DNA of 64,000 nucleotides, from assembly GCA_020442165.1 (NCBI GenBank), contig JAGRKV010000008.1:62001-126000 (forward strand). The letters run 5' to 3'. A program made the position numbers and the translations under genes. Position 1 is the first letter of the stretch. Every line of letters begins with the position of its first letter. The DNA comes from Hyphomicrobiaceae bacterium. GTDB lineage: Bacteria; Pseudomonadota; Alphaproteobacteria; Rhizobiales; Hyphomicrobiaceae. The notes under the pieces are model-generated. The model was not told the origin of the DNA, searched no databases, and saw nothing but the letters and a program-made list of their open reading frames with translations. Positions 1 through 8,776 of the stretch are shown here, in pieces.

Positions 1-564
1 GGTGAAGAAGCGCAGTCCTGTCGTCGGCAATGCGTAGAGGTGCGCGTAGGTGTGAGCCATCAGCTCGTTGGCTTTCTTGGTTGCCGCATACAGGCTGACG
101 GGATGATCGACGTTGTCGTGGACGGAGAACGGCATCTTCGCATTGGCGCCGTAGACCGAGCTCGACGAGGCGAATGCCAGATGTTCGACGCCGTTATGTC
201 TACAGCCCTCCAGTATGTTGCCGAACGCGACGAGGTTTGAATCGATGTAAGCCGCCGGGTTGACGAGCGAATAGCGCACGCCTGCCTGTGCCGCCAGGTG
301 GATGACGATGCGGGGACGCTGCTCCTCGAACAGTCTGGCTGTTGCGTTGCGCTGGGCGAGATCATTCTCGTGGAACGAGAATGCGGCTTTCGGGCCGATT
401 TCATCGAGCCGTGCGCGTTTCAGCGCGGGGTCGTAGTAGTTGTTGAGGTTGTCTACGCCAATGACCCGTTCGCCTGCCGCGAGCAGAGCTTTGGCAACGA
501 ACATGCCGATGAAGCCGGCAGCGCCGGTGACCAGGATGGGTCGCTCGTTGTTGTCTGCGTTCAT
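1..564 (-). CDS. UDP-glucuronate 4-epimerase-like SDR (partial, C-terminus off the window)
   Basis: The first 188 codons of an extended short-chain dehydrogenase/reductase are visible, reading off the left edge. The N-terminus carries the NAD-binding signature VTGAAGFIG (residues 12-20), then VDNLNNYYDPALK, HLAAQAGVRYS and the SSSSVYG block, with a YAATKKANE motif that supplies the catalytic Tyr and Lys (YxxxK). VDNLNNYYD and AQAGVRYS are typical of UDP-glucuronate 4-epimerases, which make UDP-galacturonate for capsule, LPS or exopolysaccharide. Start is the ATG at 564. It lies beside other polysaccharide genes, which fits. The exact sugar specificity is inferred. Confidence 0.85.
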   Translation of the reverse strand, partial: MNADNNERPILVTGAAGFIGMFVAKALLAAGERVIGVDNLNNYYDPALKRARLDEIGPKAAFSFHENDLAQRNATARLFEEQRPRIVIHLAAQAGVRYSLVNPAAYIDSNLVAFGNILEGCRHNGVEHLAFASSSSVYGANAKMPFSVHDNVDHPVSLYAATKKANELMAHTYAHLYALPTTGLRFFT

Positions 565-687
565 TATGACGCCTTCAGGCTAATGATCGTGGTGGGGTGT
601 TGGCCGTATCAGGAGCAGTCAAACCCGGGGCGCGCGTAATCTGGCAAGAATGCCTGCGTGTGGCGATGGGAGCGGCACAGCTGCCAT

Positions 688-1350
688 TTATCGCTGGTGG
701 GAGCCGGTTGCACGGAGAGAATTCAAGTAGCGGCCGAATTCGTTCATAGCCGAATTCAGAACGTCGCTTGACCGCTGACTCTTTGCTATCCCAATGGCGC
801 CTTCCAAACTCGCGAGAATGAAGATCGCTGCGGCATTGCTGTCGACGTCCTGGCGTACGAAGCCTTGCCGTTTGCCTCGCTCCAGCTCGCCTGCGATGTT
901 ATCGACGATGCTGCGGAACAGGCTCTCGATCCGGGCGCGAAAGGCTTCGTCAAGGCCGCTCATCTCCTGGGCGAGATTGTTCAGCGGACAACCAAGTGTG
1001 ATCGTGCGCTCGCCAAGCATGCCGCGCGCAAACTCACTGGACACTGCAATGCCCTCGATCGGATCGTCGAACTGCTTTAGGTGCTGGCTCCAGATCAGAT
1101 CGACCATGCCGGCCAGGATTTCATCGATCACAGCGAGGCCGAGCGCCTGCTTGCTCGGGAAGTGATGGTAGAAGGCGCCCTTTGTCAGACCCGCCTTTTC
1201 CAACAGCCCATCAACGCGGAGCCCCTGATAGCCGTTCAGATAGATTTCCTCGAACGCGACATCCAGGAGGCGTGTGCGAGTCGTATCGGCACTTCGGGTT
1301 TCCTGCCGGGCAATTTGTGATGAATGTTCAAGCGTGGTCTGTCTGGGCAT
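688..1350 (-). CDS. TetR/AcrR family transcriptional regulator
   Basis: A 220-residue protein of normal TetR length. The N-terminal helix-turn-helix is clear at about residues 25-75 (RTRLLDVAFEEIYLNGYQG, then GLTKGAFYHHFPSKQAL). The C-terminal ligand domain is not diagnostic. It lies downstream of, and on the opposite strand to, the dehydratase gene and upstream of the partial epimerase on the same strand (124 bases between them). The target and inducer cannot be told from the sequence; a local target such as the polysaccharide genes or itself is only a guess. The N-terminal 20 residues before the HTH are longer than usual, so a later start is possible. Confidence 0.85.
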   Translation of the reverse strand: MPRQTTLEHSSQIARQETRSADTTRTRLLDVAFEEIYLNGYQGLRVDGLLEKAGLTKGAFYHHFPSKQALGLAVIDEILAGMVDLIWSQHLKQFDDPIEGIAVSSEFARGMLGERTITLGCPLNNLAQEMSGLDEAFRARIESLFRSIVDNIAGELERGKRQGFVRQDVDSNAAAIFILASLEGAIGIAKSQRSSDVLNSAMNEFGRYLNSLRATGSHQR

Positions 1351-1877
1351 TCAAGACCTTTGAAGCGAATGGCCGGTATCGCGGGCGCCCAGCATGGCGG
1401 GCCCAGCTTATCAGCCTAGGCGTGGCGAAAGTCACATTGTCAATCTAGTTGCTGGCCCGTGTGTGTCCACTTCCCTTTTTTCGTCTTTGATTTTCGGGAT
1501 CTAAAGCACACCGCTGATGCGCGCGCGAGGTGGTTGGCGTACTCCTGCCTCGCCTTGTCTTGATCTCAACTTCGCCTTCCGCCTTGCAGTCCTTGAATTC
1601 GCTTGCTGCGGGCAAGCATTTTCGTGTTGTCGCACGTAACTCCTTCGTAGCTCAGGCGTGTGTCACATGGGCGATAAAATAGCTGTCGAAAACCCACGCC
1701 ATGCGCTTGACGAATACCTTGCTGTCGCTGTGCAGCGCTGCTTCGTTGCATAAGTGACACTGGCGCGACGTTGCGCTGCAAAAGAAACAGAGTTGCTCTT
1801 TTCGCACTTGAACATCGACGGAGATTATCCGTACAACGAGGGTGGTTGGCGGCTATTGTCCGCTGTGAGGGTAAGCC
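1351..1877. other. Non-coding stretch between divergent tetR and polysaccharide genes
   Basis: 527 bases between two divergent genes. No convincing protein is seen on either strand; the open frames here have no family features. It must hold the promoters for both tetR (left) and the dehydratase gene (right), but I could not pick out a clear -35/-10 pair or operator. Confidence 0.5.
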
Positions 1878-3833
1878 ATGTTGCGATCTTGGCTGAACAA
1901 GTTCTTGCGTTCGATTTCCGATCTGCCGCGGCGTAAGAGGCGGATCATCATGGTTACGCTGGACTTCGTATTGCTGGCGGCTGTGGTCTGGGCGCTCATT
2001 TTCGCCCGGTATGGACAGTTTTTCGTACCCGAGCGGGTCGACATGATCCTGCTGGCCTTCGCGGGCCCGTTGCTGACTGTCGCTGTTTTCCTGATATTTC
2101 GCGTCTACCACATCGTTGCCCGTTATCTGGGCTATTTCGGTGCCCTCCGGCTTGGCGCTTGCGTTGCGCTCGCAGCCGCGCTCTGGTCCACAATGCTGCT
2201 GTTTTACGGCCAAAGCGGCGTGCCGCGGTCGGTCATCTTCGCGTATGTCCCGGCTGGGACGCTGGCTATTGTCGCAGCGCGGCTGATCGCAGCGAGCCTG
2301 CTCAACGGTATCGGCATCAATATCCGGCGCAGGTGGCAGGGCTCGCAGACGTCGGTGCCGGTGCTCATCTACGGTGTCAACGAAATGGCGGTGCAACTTG
2401 CCAAGGCGACGCGCCGCAGCAAGACCCGTGTCATGGTCGGTTTCATCGACGATACCAAGGCGATGGCCGGCCGTTCTATCGGCCGCCACAAGGTGCATCG
2501 GCTGGACCGCCTCCAGCGGCTTGTCGATGCCCATGGCGTTGAAGAAATCTATATCGCGGTTCCCGATCAGTCCTCGTCGGACCGCAGATTCCTGCTCAAG
2601 TACCTGGAGCCGTTCAATCTGCGGGTGCGCATCATTCCGGATCTGGAGGCGCTGGCATCCGGCCGCGTCAGTCTGGGGCAGCTGCGCGGCATCCAGGGAC
2701 GGGATCTGTTGGGCCGCGAAGAGGTTCCGCCGGAGCCAGTGCTGCTTTCGGCAGCGGTGAAAGGCAAGAACGTGCTCATCACGGGAGCGGGCGGGTCGAT
2801 CGGCTCGCAGCTTGCCCATCATGTCATGCTGCTCGAACCGCGCCGTGTCATATTGCTCGATCATTCCGAGGCCGCGCTTTATACAATCGACCGCGCCTGC
2901 AAAGCGGTATTGTCCGAGGTCGCCAATCCGCCCCAGCTTCACAGCGTCCTGGGAAGCATCCAGCGTCCCGAACTGGTGGGTGAGGTGCTTCGCGAGAACG
3001 ATGTGCAAACGGTGTTTCATGCGGCGGCGTTCAAACACGTTCCGATCGTCGAAGAGCATCCGCTTGCGGGCATCTCCAACAACGTGCTGGCGACCGAGTT
3101 GTTCGCGCGTGCCTGCGCCGTGCAAGGCGTCGAGCGCTTTGTGCTCATTTCATCCGACAAGGCGGTGCGCCCCAAGAGTGTCATGGGGGCGACCAAGCGC
3201 TGCGCTGAATTGATTGTCCAAAGTCTGGCCCAAACGTCAGAGAATACGATCTTCACCTCGGTGCGCTTCGGCAACGTGCTGGAAAGTTCTGGTTCGGTGT
3301 TTGGTCTCTTCCGCGACCAGATCAATGCCGGCGGACCAGTGACGGTGACGCATCCCGACGTTGTCCGTTATTTCATGTCACTGGAAGAATCGACCAACCT
3401 CGTTCTGCAGGCTGCCGGCATGGCCAAGGGTGGAGAGGTGTTCGTTCTCGACATGGGATCTCCCGTCAAGATCGACGACATGGCGCGGTCGATGATCCGT
3501 TTGATGGGGGTTGAAGAGCGCACGGTTGCCAATCCCGATGGTGATATAGAGATCGTCTACGTCGGGCTCAGGCCCGGAGAGAAATTGATCGAGGAACTGA
3601 TCCTGTCCGAACACGGCGCCTCGGAAACACAGCATCCCAGGATCTTCAAGTCGCACGAACCATCCATAGATACACAGGCTTTGAGGCCGGAAATCGATGC
3701 ACTTCGCGCCGCAGTGGCCGTGCGCGATACGGGGCTGGCGCTTGCCTCTCTGGAGCGGATCGTGGAGGGTTATGTCGCACCTGACATCGTTCACGCGCGT
3801 CCAGCCGCGTCTGAGAAGATCGTGCTACATTGA
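1878..3833 (+). CDS. Membrane-bound nucleotide-sugar 4,6-dehydratase/epimerase (CapD/WbpM/PglF type)
   Basis: A 651-residue protein of the FlaA1/WbpM/PglF long form. The N-terminus (about residues 23-138) has four hydrophobic membrane segments, a CoA-binding-like domain follows (about 155-270), and the C-terminal half is an SDR domain with TGAGGSIG (302-309) for NAD(P). The usual YxxxK is replaced by the SDK...MGATK arrangement (SSDK around 427, M436 and K440), as in WbpM-type dehydratases. These enzymes convert UDP-GlcNAc to a 4-keto-6-deoxy sugar at the inner membrane, an early step of surface glycan synthesis. Start ATG 1878. The next gene, a glycosyltransferase, begins 67 bases on. Confidence 0.9.
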   Translation: MLRSWLNKFLRSISDLPRRKRRIIMVTLDFVLLAAVVWALIFARYGQFFVPERVDMILLAFAGPLLTVAVFLIFRVYHIVARYLGYFGALRLGACVALAAALWSTMLLFYGQSGVPRSVIFAYVPAGTLAIVAARLIAASLLNGIGINIRRRWQGSQTSVPVLIYGVNEMAVQLAKATRRSKTRVMVGFIDDTKAMAGRSIGRHKVHRLDRLQRLVDAHGVEEIYIAVPDQSSSDRRFLLKYLEPFNLRVRIIPDLEALASGRVSLGQLRGIQGRDLLGREEVPPEPVLLSAAVKGKNVLITGAGGSIGSQLAHHVMLLEPRRVILLDHSEAALYTIDRACKAVLSEVANPPQLHSVLGSIQRPELVGEVLRENDVQTVFHAAAFKHVPIVEEHPLAGISNNVLATELFARACAVQGVERFVLISSDKAVRPKSVMGATKRCAELIVQSLAQTSENTIFTSVRFGNVLESSGSVFGLFRDQINAGGPVTVTHPDVVRYFMSLEESTNLVLQAAGMAKGGEVFVLDMGSPVKIDDMARSMIRLMGVEERTVANPDGDIEIVYVGLRPGEKLIEELILSEHGASETQHPRIFKSHEPSIDTQALRPEIDALRAAVAVRDTGLALASLERIVEGYVAPDIVHARPAASEKIVLH

Positions 3834-3900
3834 TCAAGCATGCGGCCTCTCGATCTGGACGGCTCTTTGTGCAGGCGGGTGAGGATGTGAAAGACCTGAG

Positions 3901-5034
3901 ATGGCAAAACGGATCTTGTACGTTGCCAACGTCGATTGGTTTTTCGAATCACACTTTCTGCATCTGGCGCGCAGCGCTCGCTCGCATGGCTTCGAGGTGG
4001 CGCTTGCCACGCACGTCGATCAGGCGGGCCCGCGCCTAGCAGCAGCTGGGCTGGAGCTGATCGATCTGCCAGCGCGCCGTGGCCGGCTTGCGCCGACAGG
4101 ACTTTTTGCAGCCGCCTCCATCATTGCCAGCGATCTCATGCAGCATCCGCAAACGGTGATGCATGCGTTCGGGCTATTCGGCATCGCTGTGGGGAGTTGG
4201 GCCGGACGGCGGCGCAGATACAAGCGCAACGTCTATACGATCACCGGCCTCGGCTATAGTGCGGCCGCTAGCACGAGCAACGCACGGGTCGTCAGGGCGG
4301 GCGTCCGGCATGTGTGTGCGGGCGTCGCCGACGGCCCTGGCGTGAGGTGGCTTGCGGAAAACCCGGAGGACCTTTCTTCGTGCGGGCTTGCCAAGGCTGT
4401 CGAAGAGGGGCGTACTGCGATCGTCGGTGGTGCGGGCGTTGATCCCGATCTATTTGCCCGTGAGCCGATGCCGGCGCGGCCGCCGCTGCGGGTTGCGGTC
4501 GTTGCGCGCATGATATGGTCGAAGGGCATCGACACAGCCGTCGAGGCCGTTCGCATTGCCCGCGAGCGGGGCGTGGACGTCGAATTGACGCTGGCGGGCG
4601 GCACTGATCCGGGCAATCCTCGCGCCTATTCGCCAGCCGACCTCGAGGCTTTCGAGCGTGCTGGCGGCGTGCGGTGGCTGGGACGCGTGGAAGACATCAA
4701 CGGTTTGTGGGCGCAGCATCACCTCTGCCTGTTGCCGTCTCGCGGCGGCGAGGGTTTGCCCAAGTCGCTGATCGAGGCGTCGTCGTGCGGGCGTCCGGTA
4801 TTGACGACGGACGTGCCGGGATGCAGGTCCTTTGCGAAGGAGACGGGAGGATGGTGTGTTGCTCCCGAGTCGCCTGAAGCTGTTGCCGATGCCTTGTGCC
4901 GGATCGCAACGCTCGATGACCTGGAAGCGCACGGTGAAGTGGCGAGGACCGTCGTGCTGGATCGTTTCACGGAGCAGCATAATTGGGAGATCGTCAGCGC
5001 CGCCTACAACGCGCTTGCGGGGTGGCCGGAATGA
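3901..5034 (+). CDS. Family 4 glycosyltransferase
   Basis: 377 residues with the GT-B, GT4 layout: an N-terminal half opening with RILYVANVDWFF, and a C-terminal nucleotide-sugar domain beginning VAVVARMIWSKGID and ending in the E-x7-E block GEGLPKSLIEASSCGRPVL. It probably adds a sugar from a nucleotide donor to the undecaprenyl-linked glycan built by its neighbours. It lies between the membrane dehydratase and the initiating sugar transferase on the same strand, so the three are likely one operon. The donor and acceptor are unknown. The ATG at 3901 fits the family N-terminus. Confidence 0.9.
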   Translation: MAKRILYVANVDWFFESHFLHLARSARSHGFEVALATHVDQAGPRLAAAGLELIDLPARRGRLAPTGLFAAASIIASDLMQHPQTVMHAFGLFGIAVGSWAGRRRRYKRNVYTITGLGYSAAASTSNARVVRAGVRHVCAGVADGPGVRWLAENPEDLSSCGLAKAVEEGRTAIVGGAGVDPDLFAREPMPARPPLRVAVVARMIWSKGIDTAVEAVRIARERGVDVELTLAGGTDPGNPRAYSPADLEAFERAGGVRWLGRVEDINGLWAQHHLCLLPSRGGEGLPKSLIEASSCGRPVLTTDVPGCRSFAKETGGWCVAPESPEAVADALCRIATLDDLEAHGEVARTVVLDRFTEQHNWEIVSAAYNALAGWPE

Positions 5035-5178
5035 TTGGGAGTTTGTCGTCGCGGTGCGTGGCAATTCGCAAGCCCAGCTGGGATCTAGAGTTCCGCCAAG
5101 CAGGCGAGCCGCAGATATTTGCGCGATCCCGGCCCGGCTCGAAATTTGTCAGGCCGAAATGTCCACGGTCCGGACCAC

Positions 5179-5739
5179 ATGAAGCGTAGTCTGGATCTTG
5201 CTGCGGGCGTTATCGGTCTGGCCGTGCTGTGGCCAATACTGCTGCTCGTGGCAGCTGCCATCAAGCTCGACAGCAGAGGACCGGCGGTGTTCTCGCAGGT
5301 GCGCGCTGGACGGGATGGGGCGCCGTTCCGCTGTCACAAGTTCCGGTCGATGTATATTGAAACGCCGGAGCGGCCGACCCACGAATCCGTCGCATCGGAC
5401 ATTACGCCGGTTGGCCGCTGGCTGCGGCGATCGAAACTCGATGAATTGCCGCAACTCGTGAATGTGGTTGCGGGCGAGATGAGCCTTGTCGGGCCAAGGC
5501 CATGTTTGCCGTCTCAGGAGGAGCTGGTCGAGGCACGGCGCGCGCGCGGGGTGCTGGCGATGCGGCCCGGGATCACGGGATTGGCGCAGGTCAACAGAAT
5601 TGACATGTCAAACCCCGAATGGCTTGCCACGGTGGATGCGGAATATGCCGAGCGGCAGAGCTTTTGGTTTGACCTCAGACTGATATTGGCGACGCTTCCG
5701 TTTTGCAGCAGATGTGCGCCGCCGGTCCGCTCGACGTAG
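5179..5739 (+). CDS. Undecaprenyl-phosphate sugar phosphotransferase (small monotopic type)
   Basis: A bacterial sugar transferase (PglC/WecP-like) of 186 residues from ATG 5179. It has one hydrophobic N-terminal segment (KRSLDLAAGVIGLAVLWPIL) and the family blocks AGRDGAPFRCHKFRSM, LRRSKLDELPQLVNV, EMSLVGPRPCLP and RPGITGLAQVN. The SKLDELPQ and SLVGPRP motifs mark the catalytic core. It loads the first phospho-sugar on undecaprenyl phosphate at the inner membrane. An upstream in-frame start at 5119 would add 20 residues with no family likeness, so I chose 5179. The last 15 residues look unlike the family, and the tail is short. Confidence 0.88.
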   Translation: MKRSLDLAAGVIGLAVLWPILLLVAAAIKLDSRGPAVFSQVRAGRDGAPFRCHKFRSMYIETPERPTHESVASDITPVGRWLRRSKLDELPQLVNVVAGEMSLVGPRPCLPSQEELVEARRARGVLAMRPGITGLAQVNRIDMSNPEWLATVDAEYAERQSFWFDLRLILATLPFCSRCAPPVRST

Positions 5740-6246
5740 ATGCGGGACATGTCTGGGGCTTGATCCAAGAATCTGCGTTGGGACAGCAACCCATTCTTGG
5801 ACACTGAGCGCGAGGAATGATCTTGTAGATGTACGCATGTGCCGGCCACACCAGTTATGCGGAATGGCGTCTACTGGTCGTCTTGCAATGGTTGCGCGCT
5901 TGCGTAATTCAGCCGGGCTTTTTGGATCTTGCCGGATCGATAACCGCGAATTGGTAAAGTCTGGTCAGCCAGACCAGTATTGGGCTAAAGTCTCAAGTGT
6001 GCTAGGTCGCGTCAGTAATCCAGGCCGGCCCAAGGGGCCGCGGCCTCGCCAGCTGAAAGCCTGGACATCAAGAACAAGAAACAAAAAAGCGAGCTTCATG
6101 GATAGCTATGGTTGGCATGTCTCGGGGTGGTCACTGACCGGCCTGACGGCGGGAGCGAACTTGGCGCGAATGGCGTCCGGTCTTGCGGGCAAGGTCTGCG
6201 AGTTTCTTGCTCCGAATTGTCCAGGCTCCCAGGTGTCAGACTGACG
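5740..6246. other. Non-coding stretch with inverted repeats
   Basis: 507 bases without a recognisable gene. It holds a hairpin just after the sugar transferase (separate entry) and a short palindrome CTGGTC-AGCCA-GACCAG at 5961-5977 which could be a regulator site for the downstream gene. The open frame covering 5714-6244 has no family features and is probably chance. Confidence 0.45.
5764..5801 (+). terminator. Hairpin after the sugar transferase gene
   Basis: TCCAAGAAT at 5764-5772 pairs with ATTCTTGGA at 5793-5801, with a further short inner pairing TGGG/CCCA. It lies 25 bases past the stop codon of the polysaccharide operon. There is no T-tract after it, so it may be a REP-like element rather than a true terminator. 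Confidence 0.4.
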
Positions 6247-6933
6247 ATGGCGGCACTTCAGGAACAAGGCTTGAAAGGGGGCGCAACGCGGACGAGCGTG
6301 CTGATTGCCGATCGCAATCCTGTGGTGCGGGCGGGGCTGAAAGATTTCCTTTCCCGGGATGGCCGCTACGACGTCGAGGCTCCGGTTGAGACAGGCAATG
6401 CGTTTCTCGACCTGTGCCAGACGCGCCGTGTGTGTGTAGGAGTCGTTGGCTGGACGCTTCCGGACATGAGTGCGCTCGACCTGCTGGAGGTCATCAAGCG
6501 CCGGCAGATGACCGCGCGGGTCATTATCTACGCCAACGAGGACAGTCCCGAGACGCTGCGCCAGGCGGTACGCGCCGGGGCCTGGGGGTTCATTTCGAAG
6601 AACGAGGATCCAGCGGCGCTGCTTGAAACAATCGCGACGGTTGGGCGTGGACGTCTTTGCCTGCCCTACATCGACATCGAGAGGCTGAGCTCCGATCCCA
6701 TCGACCTACTCACGAAGCGAGAAAAAGAGCTGCTTGGTGCGCTCGCCAAGGGATGGACCAACCTCCAGATCGGTTCGCGGTTCGGCATCTCCGGCAATAC
6801 CGTCAAGTATCATCTGAAGAATCTTTACGACAAGCTTGGCGTCAAGAACCGTGCGATGGCCGTTGCTTTGTATATGTCGTCGCCGTCAGCACCATCTGCC
6901 GCCCCTCCCGGTAATCCCGATGACGAGTGGTAG
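6247..6933 (+). CDS. NarL/FixJ-type response regulator with a degenerate receiver
   Basis: 228 residues from ATG 6247. The N-terminal half is a receiver fold (VLIADRNPVVRAGLKDFL at about 18-35; AGAWGFISKNEDPAALLETI at about 110-129, with the conserved Lys 118). The C-terminal half is a LuxR-type helix-turn-helix (LTKREKELLGALAKGWTNLQ, then ISGNTVKYHLKNLYDKL). The usual phosphorylated Asp is missing: the block reads VGVVGWTLPDMSALDLL with Gly 68 at that place, and the Ser/Thr switch is Ala in IIYANEDS. So it likely works without Asp phosphorylation. No sensor kinase is next to it. Its role is unknown; surface polysaccharide control is a guess from position. Its 3' end is duplicated at 8271-8459. 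Confidence 0.85.
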   Translation: MAALQEQGLKGGATRTSVLIADRNPVVRAGLKDFLSRDGRYDVEAPVETGNAFLDLCQTRRVCVGVVGWTLPDMSALDLLEVIKRRQMTARVIIYANEDSPETLRQAVRAGAWGFISKNEDPAALLETIATVGRGRLCLPYIDIERLSSDPIDLLTKREKELLGALAKGWTNLQIGSRFGISGNTVKYHLKNLYDKLGVKNRAMAVALYMSSPSAPSAAPPGNPDDEW

Positions 6934-7118
6934 ATTGGCGGCTCATGTGATCCGATCTTGTTCTTCAGCGTCATTTTGAGTTGCGCGCAAGCCTTGGGTT
7001 TTTCACAAGTGTAGCGACGGTTAGAAATGAACCTTATGCCTTTGCGCTGAAGAATTCTGATTGTGCGATTGTGATTTGGGTATCGCGTATCGCCTGATGC
7101 GGCCATGGAGTACAAGCG

Positions 7119-8228
7119 ATGCGCTGTCCGTTGTTCCTTTGCCTTTTCACGTTCGTTTTGGCGTGGGCTGCTGAGGCCAGGGCACAACTCGCCGATCTTT
7201 CGCCACCAAAGACGCCGTTTGACCAGACACAGCCTCCGCCAGCACCCGACTATCGCGAACGTGCGGCATGGGCCGTGTGGCCAGGTGTTCGCAGTGCGGC
7301 TGATACAGTTCCCAAGGGCGCCAACCCCGGCAGAGCCTCAGCTCCAGAGGCCGATGTCTTCTTCATCCATCCGACCACCTATCTCGGCAATGATGCCTGG
7401 AATGCGCGATTCGACGCGGACGGCATCACCGGCCAGCAACTGAATGAAACCGTACTTGGCTATCAGGTCAGCATGTTCAACGCTTGCTGCCGCATGTTTG
7501 TGCCGCGCTATCGCCAGGCAACGATCAGCGCTTTTCTGCGTCCGACTTCGGACAGCTTCAAGGCCTATGATCTGGCCTACTCGGATGTCGCGAAAGCCTT
7601 CGATCACTATTTGCGGAACGAGAATGGCGGCCGTCCCTTTGTCCTGGCCAGTCATAGCCAAGGTTCTCTCCATGCAACGCGGCTGATACAGGAGCGTATT
7701 GCAAATGATCCGTCCATGCGGCGCCGGCTGATCGTCGCCTATGTCGTTGGTGCTTCACTTCCGGAGACGTACGACGTGGGGCTGCCGGTTTGCGGTTCGG
7801 CGACACAGACCGGCTGTATCGTCGATTGGAATAGTGCTTCGCGTCTGACGTTGCTTGCTCTTGGACGCGGCCTCATGGTGTCCTGGCACAAGGGCAAGTA
7901 TCAGGCGGTCGGCCTCAAACGCTGGCTTTGCGTAAATCCGCTAAGCTGGGACCGGAAGAGCGAGACGTCCGCATCAAAGAACGCAGGTGCGCTGCCATTT
8001 GCGGGCTTGGGCAAGCCGGTGCCTGCGTTGCGTCGCGGTGTGACTGGGGCGCGCTGCAGCAGGGGTAGAGCCGTCGTCTCGATTCCCTCCGCAAAGCGTG
8101 AAGGTTTTAAGGACGTGCTGACAAAGCTCGGCAGTTACCACAACCTGGATTACGCTTTGTTTTATGACAGCGTGCGGCGAAATGCGGTTGCGAGGGTGCA
8201 TGCGTTCGTACGCCGCAACAAGCGGTAG
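7119..8228 (+). CDS. Secreted DUF3089 (alpha/beta-hydrolase-like) protein
   Basis: 369 residues with a classic signal peptide (RCPLFLCLFTFVLAWAAEARA) and so probably exported. The body matches DUF3089 features as I know them: DVFFIHPTTYLG, YSDVAKAFDHYL, and a nucleophile-elbow-like FVLASHSQGSLHATRLI around residues 170-185, where the Ser of HSQGS would be the nucleophile. The catalytic activity and substrate are not established for this family. It sits between the response regulator and a broken copy of that regulator's tail, and may be controlled by the regulator. Two Cys in CNACC-like and GSATQTGC contexts suit a periplasmic, disulfide-bearing protein. Confidence 0.8.
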   Translation: MRCPLFLCLFTFVLAWAAEARAQLADLSPPKTPFDQTQPPPAPDYRERAAWAVWPGVRSAADTVPKGANPGRASAPEADVFFIHPTTYLGNDAWNARFDADGITGQQLNETVLGYQVSMFNACCRMFVPRYRQATISAFLRPTSDSFKAYDLAYSDVAKAFDHYLRNENGGRPFVLASHSQGSLHATRLIQERIANDPSMRRRLIVAYVVGASLPETYDVGLPVCGSATQTGCIVDWNSASRLTLLALGRGLMVSWHKGKYQAVGLKRWLCVNPLSWDRKSETSASKNAGALPFAGLGKPVPALRRGVTGARCSRGRAVVSIPSAKREGFKDVLTKLGSYHNLDYALFYDSVRRNAVARVHAFVRRNKR

Positions 8229-8270
8229 GTATCTAAGACTACGTGAAAGTCAACGCGCTGCCCAAAGCGC

Positions 8271-8459
8271 TGGACCAACCTCCAGATCGGTTCGCGGTTC
8301 GGCATCTCCGGCAATACGGTGAAGTATCATCTGAAGAATCTTTACGACAAGCTTGGCGTCAAGAACCGTGCGATGGCCGTTGCTTTGTATATGTCGTCGC
8401 CGTCAGCACCATCTGCCGCCCCTCCCGGAGATCCCGATGACGCGTGGTAGATTGGCGCC
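8271..8459 (+). pseudogene. Duplicated 3' end of the response-regulator gene (HTH fragment)
   Basis: Nearly identical to 6754-6942, at a constant offset of 1517 bases, with only a handful of substitutions. It translates in one frame as the C-terminal helix-turn-helix of the upstream regulator (starting WTNLQIGSRFGISGN), ending at the equivalent TAG at 8448-8450. An in-frame TGA sits just upstream at 8244-8246 and there is no start codon, so it is a remnant, not a gene. Similarity fades upstream of 8271 and downstream of about 8459. Confidence 0.88.
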
Positions 8460-8776
8460 GGACGTGCATTGGCGGCTGCGGCTTGGCAGGGCGCAGCGTG
8501 CTTGTCCGAGCCATCCTGCAACCGTGAGCAATCAACTCATGGTTGGCGGAACACACGCGGTTGGAGGAAGGTCGCTGCGTCATCGCTTTGAATCTTACGC
8601 GCCCGTCGGCATTCACCTTCCTGAGCATCACTCGACGTCGCACCGGGGCAAGACACCTTGCCGCACGGCGCGTCTATGCATATTGTGCGATCCCGTTGGT
8701 CGACTTTGGTCGTAACCGTTGGCCAAAAGGAGAAGCCTGACTTCCCAGACCAGGTTGAATTCGGAGAGACAAAAAA
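8460..8776. other. Leader region of sgaA
   Basis: 317 bases between the regulator remnant and sgaA with no convincing gene. It should contain the sgaA promoter and any serine-cycle regulator site; none could be recognised with confidence. A Shine-Dalgarno-like GGAGAG is at 8763-8768, eight bases before the sgaA start. Confidence 0.5.

Noticed and set aside
1566..3125. Long open frame on the minus strand (519 residues)
   Set aside because: It lies opposite the dehydratase gene, has no family features and a composition rich in His/Gln/Arg as expected for a mirror frame of GC-rich coding DNA.
5714..6244. Plus-strand open frame (176 residues) before the response regulator
   Set aside because: No domain, no conserved motif, and it overlaps the sugar-transferase end; likely chance.
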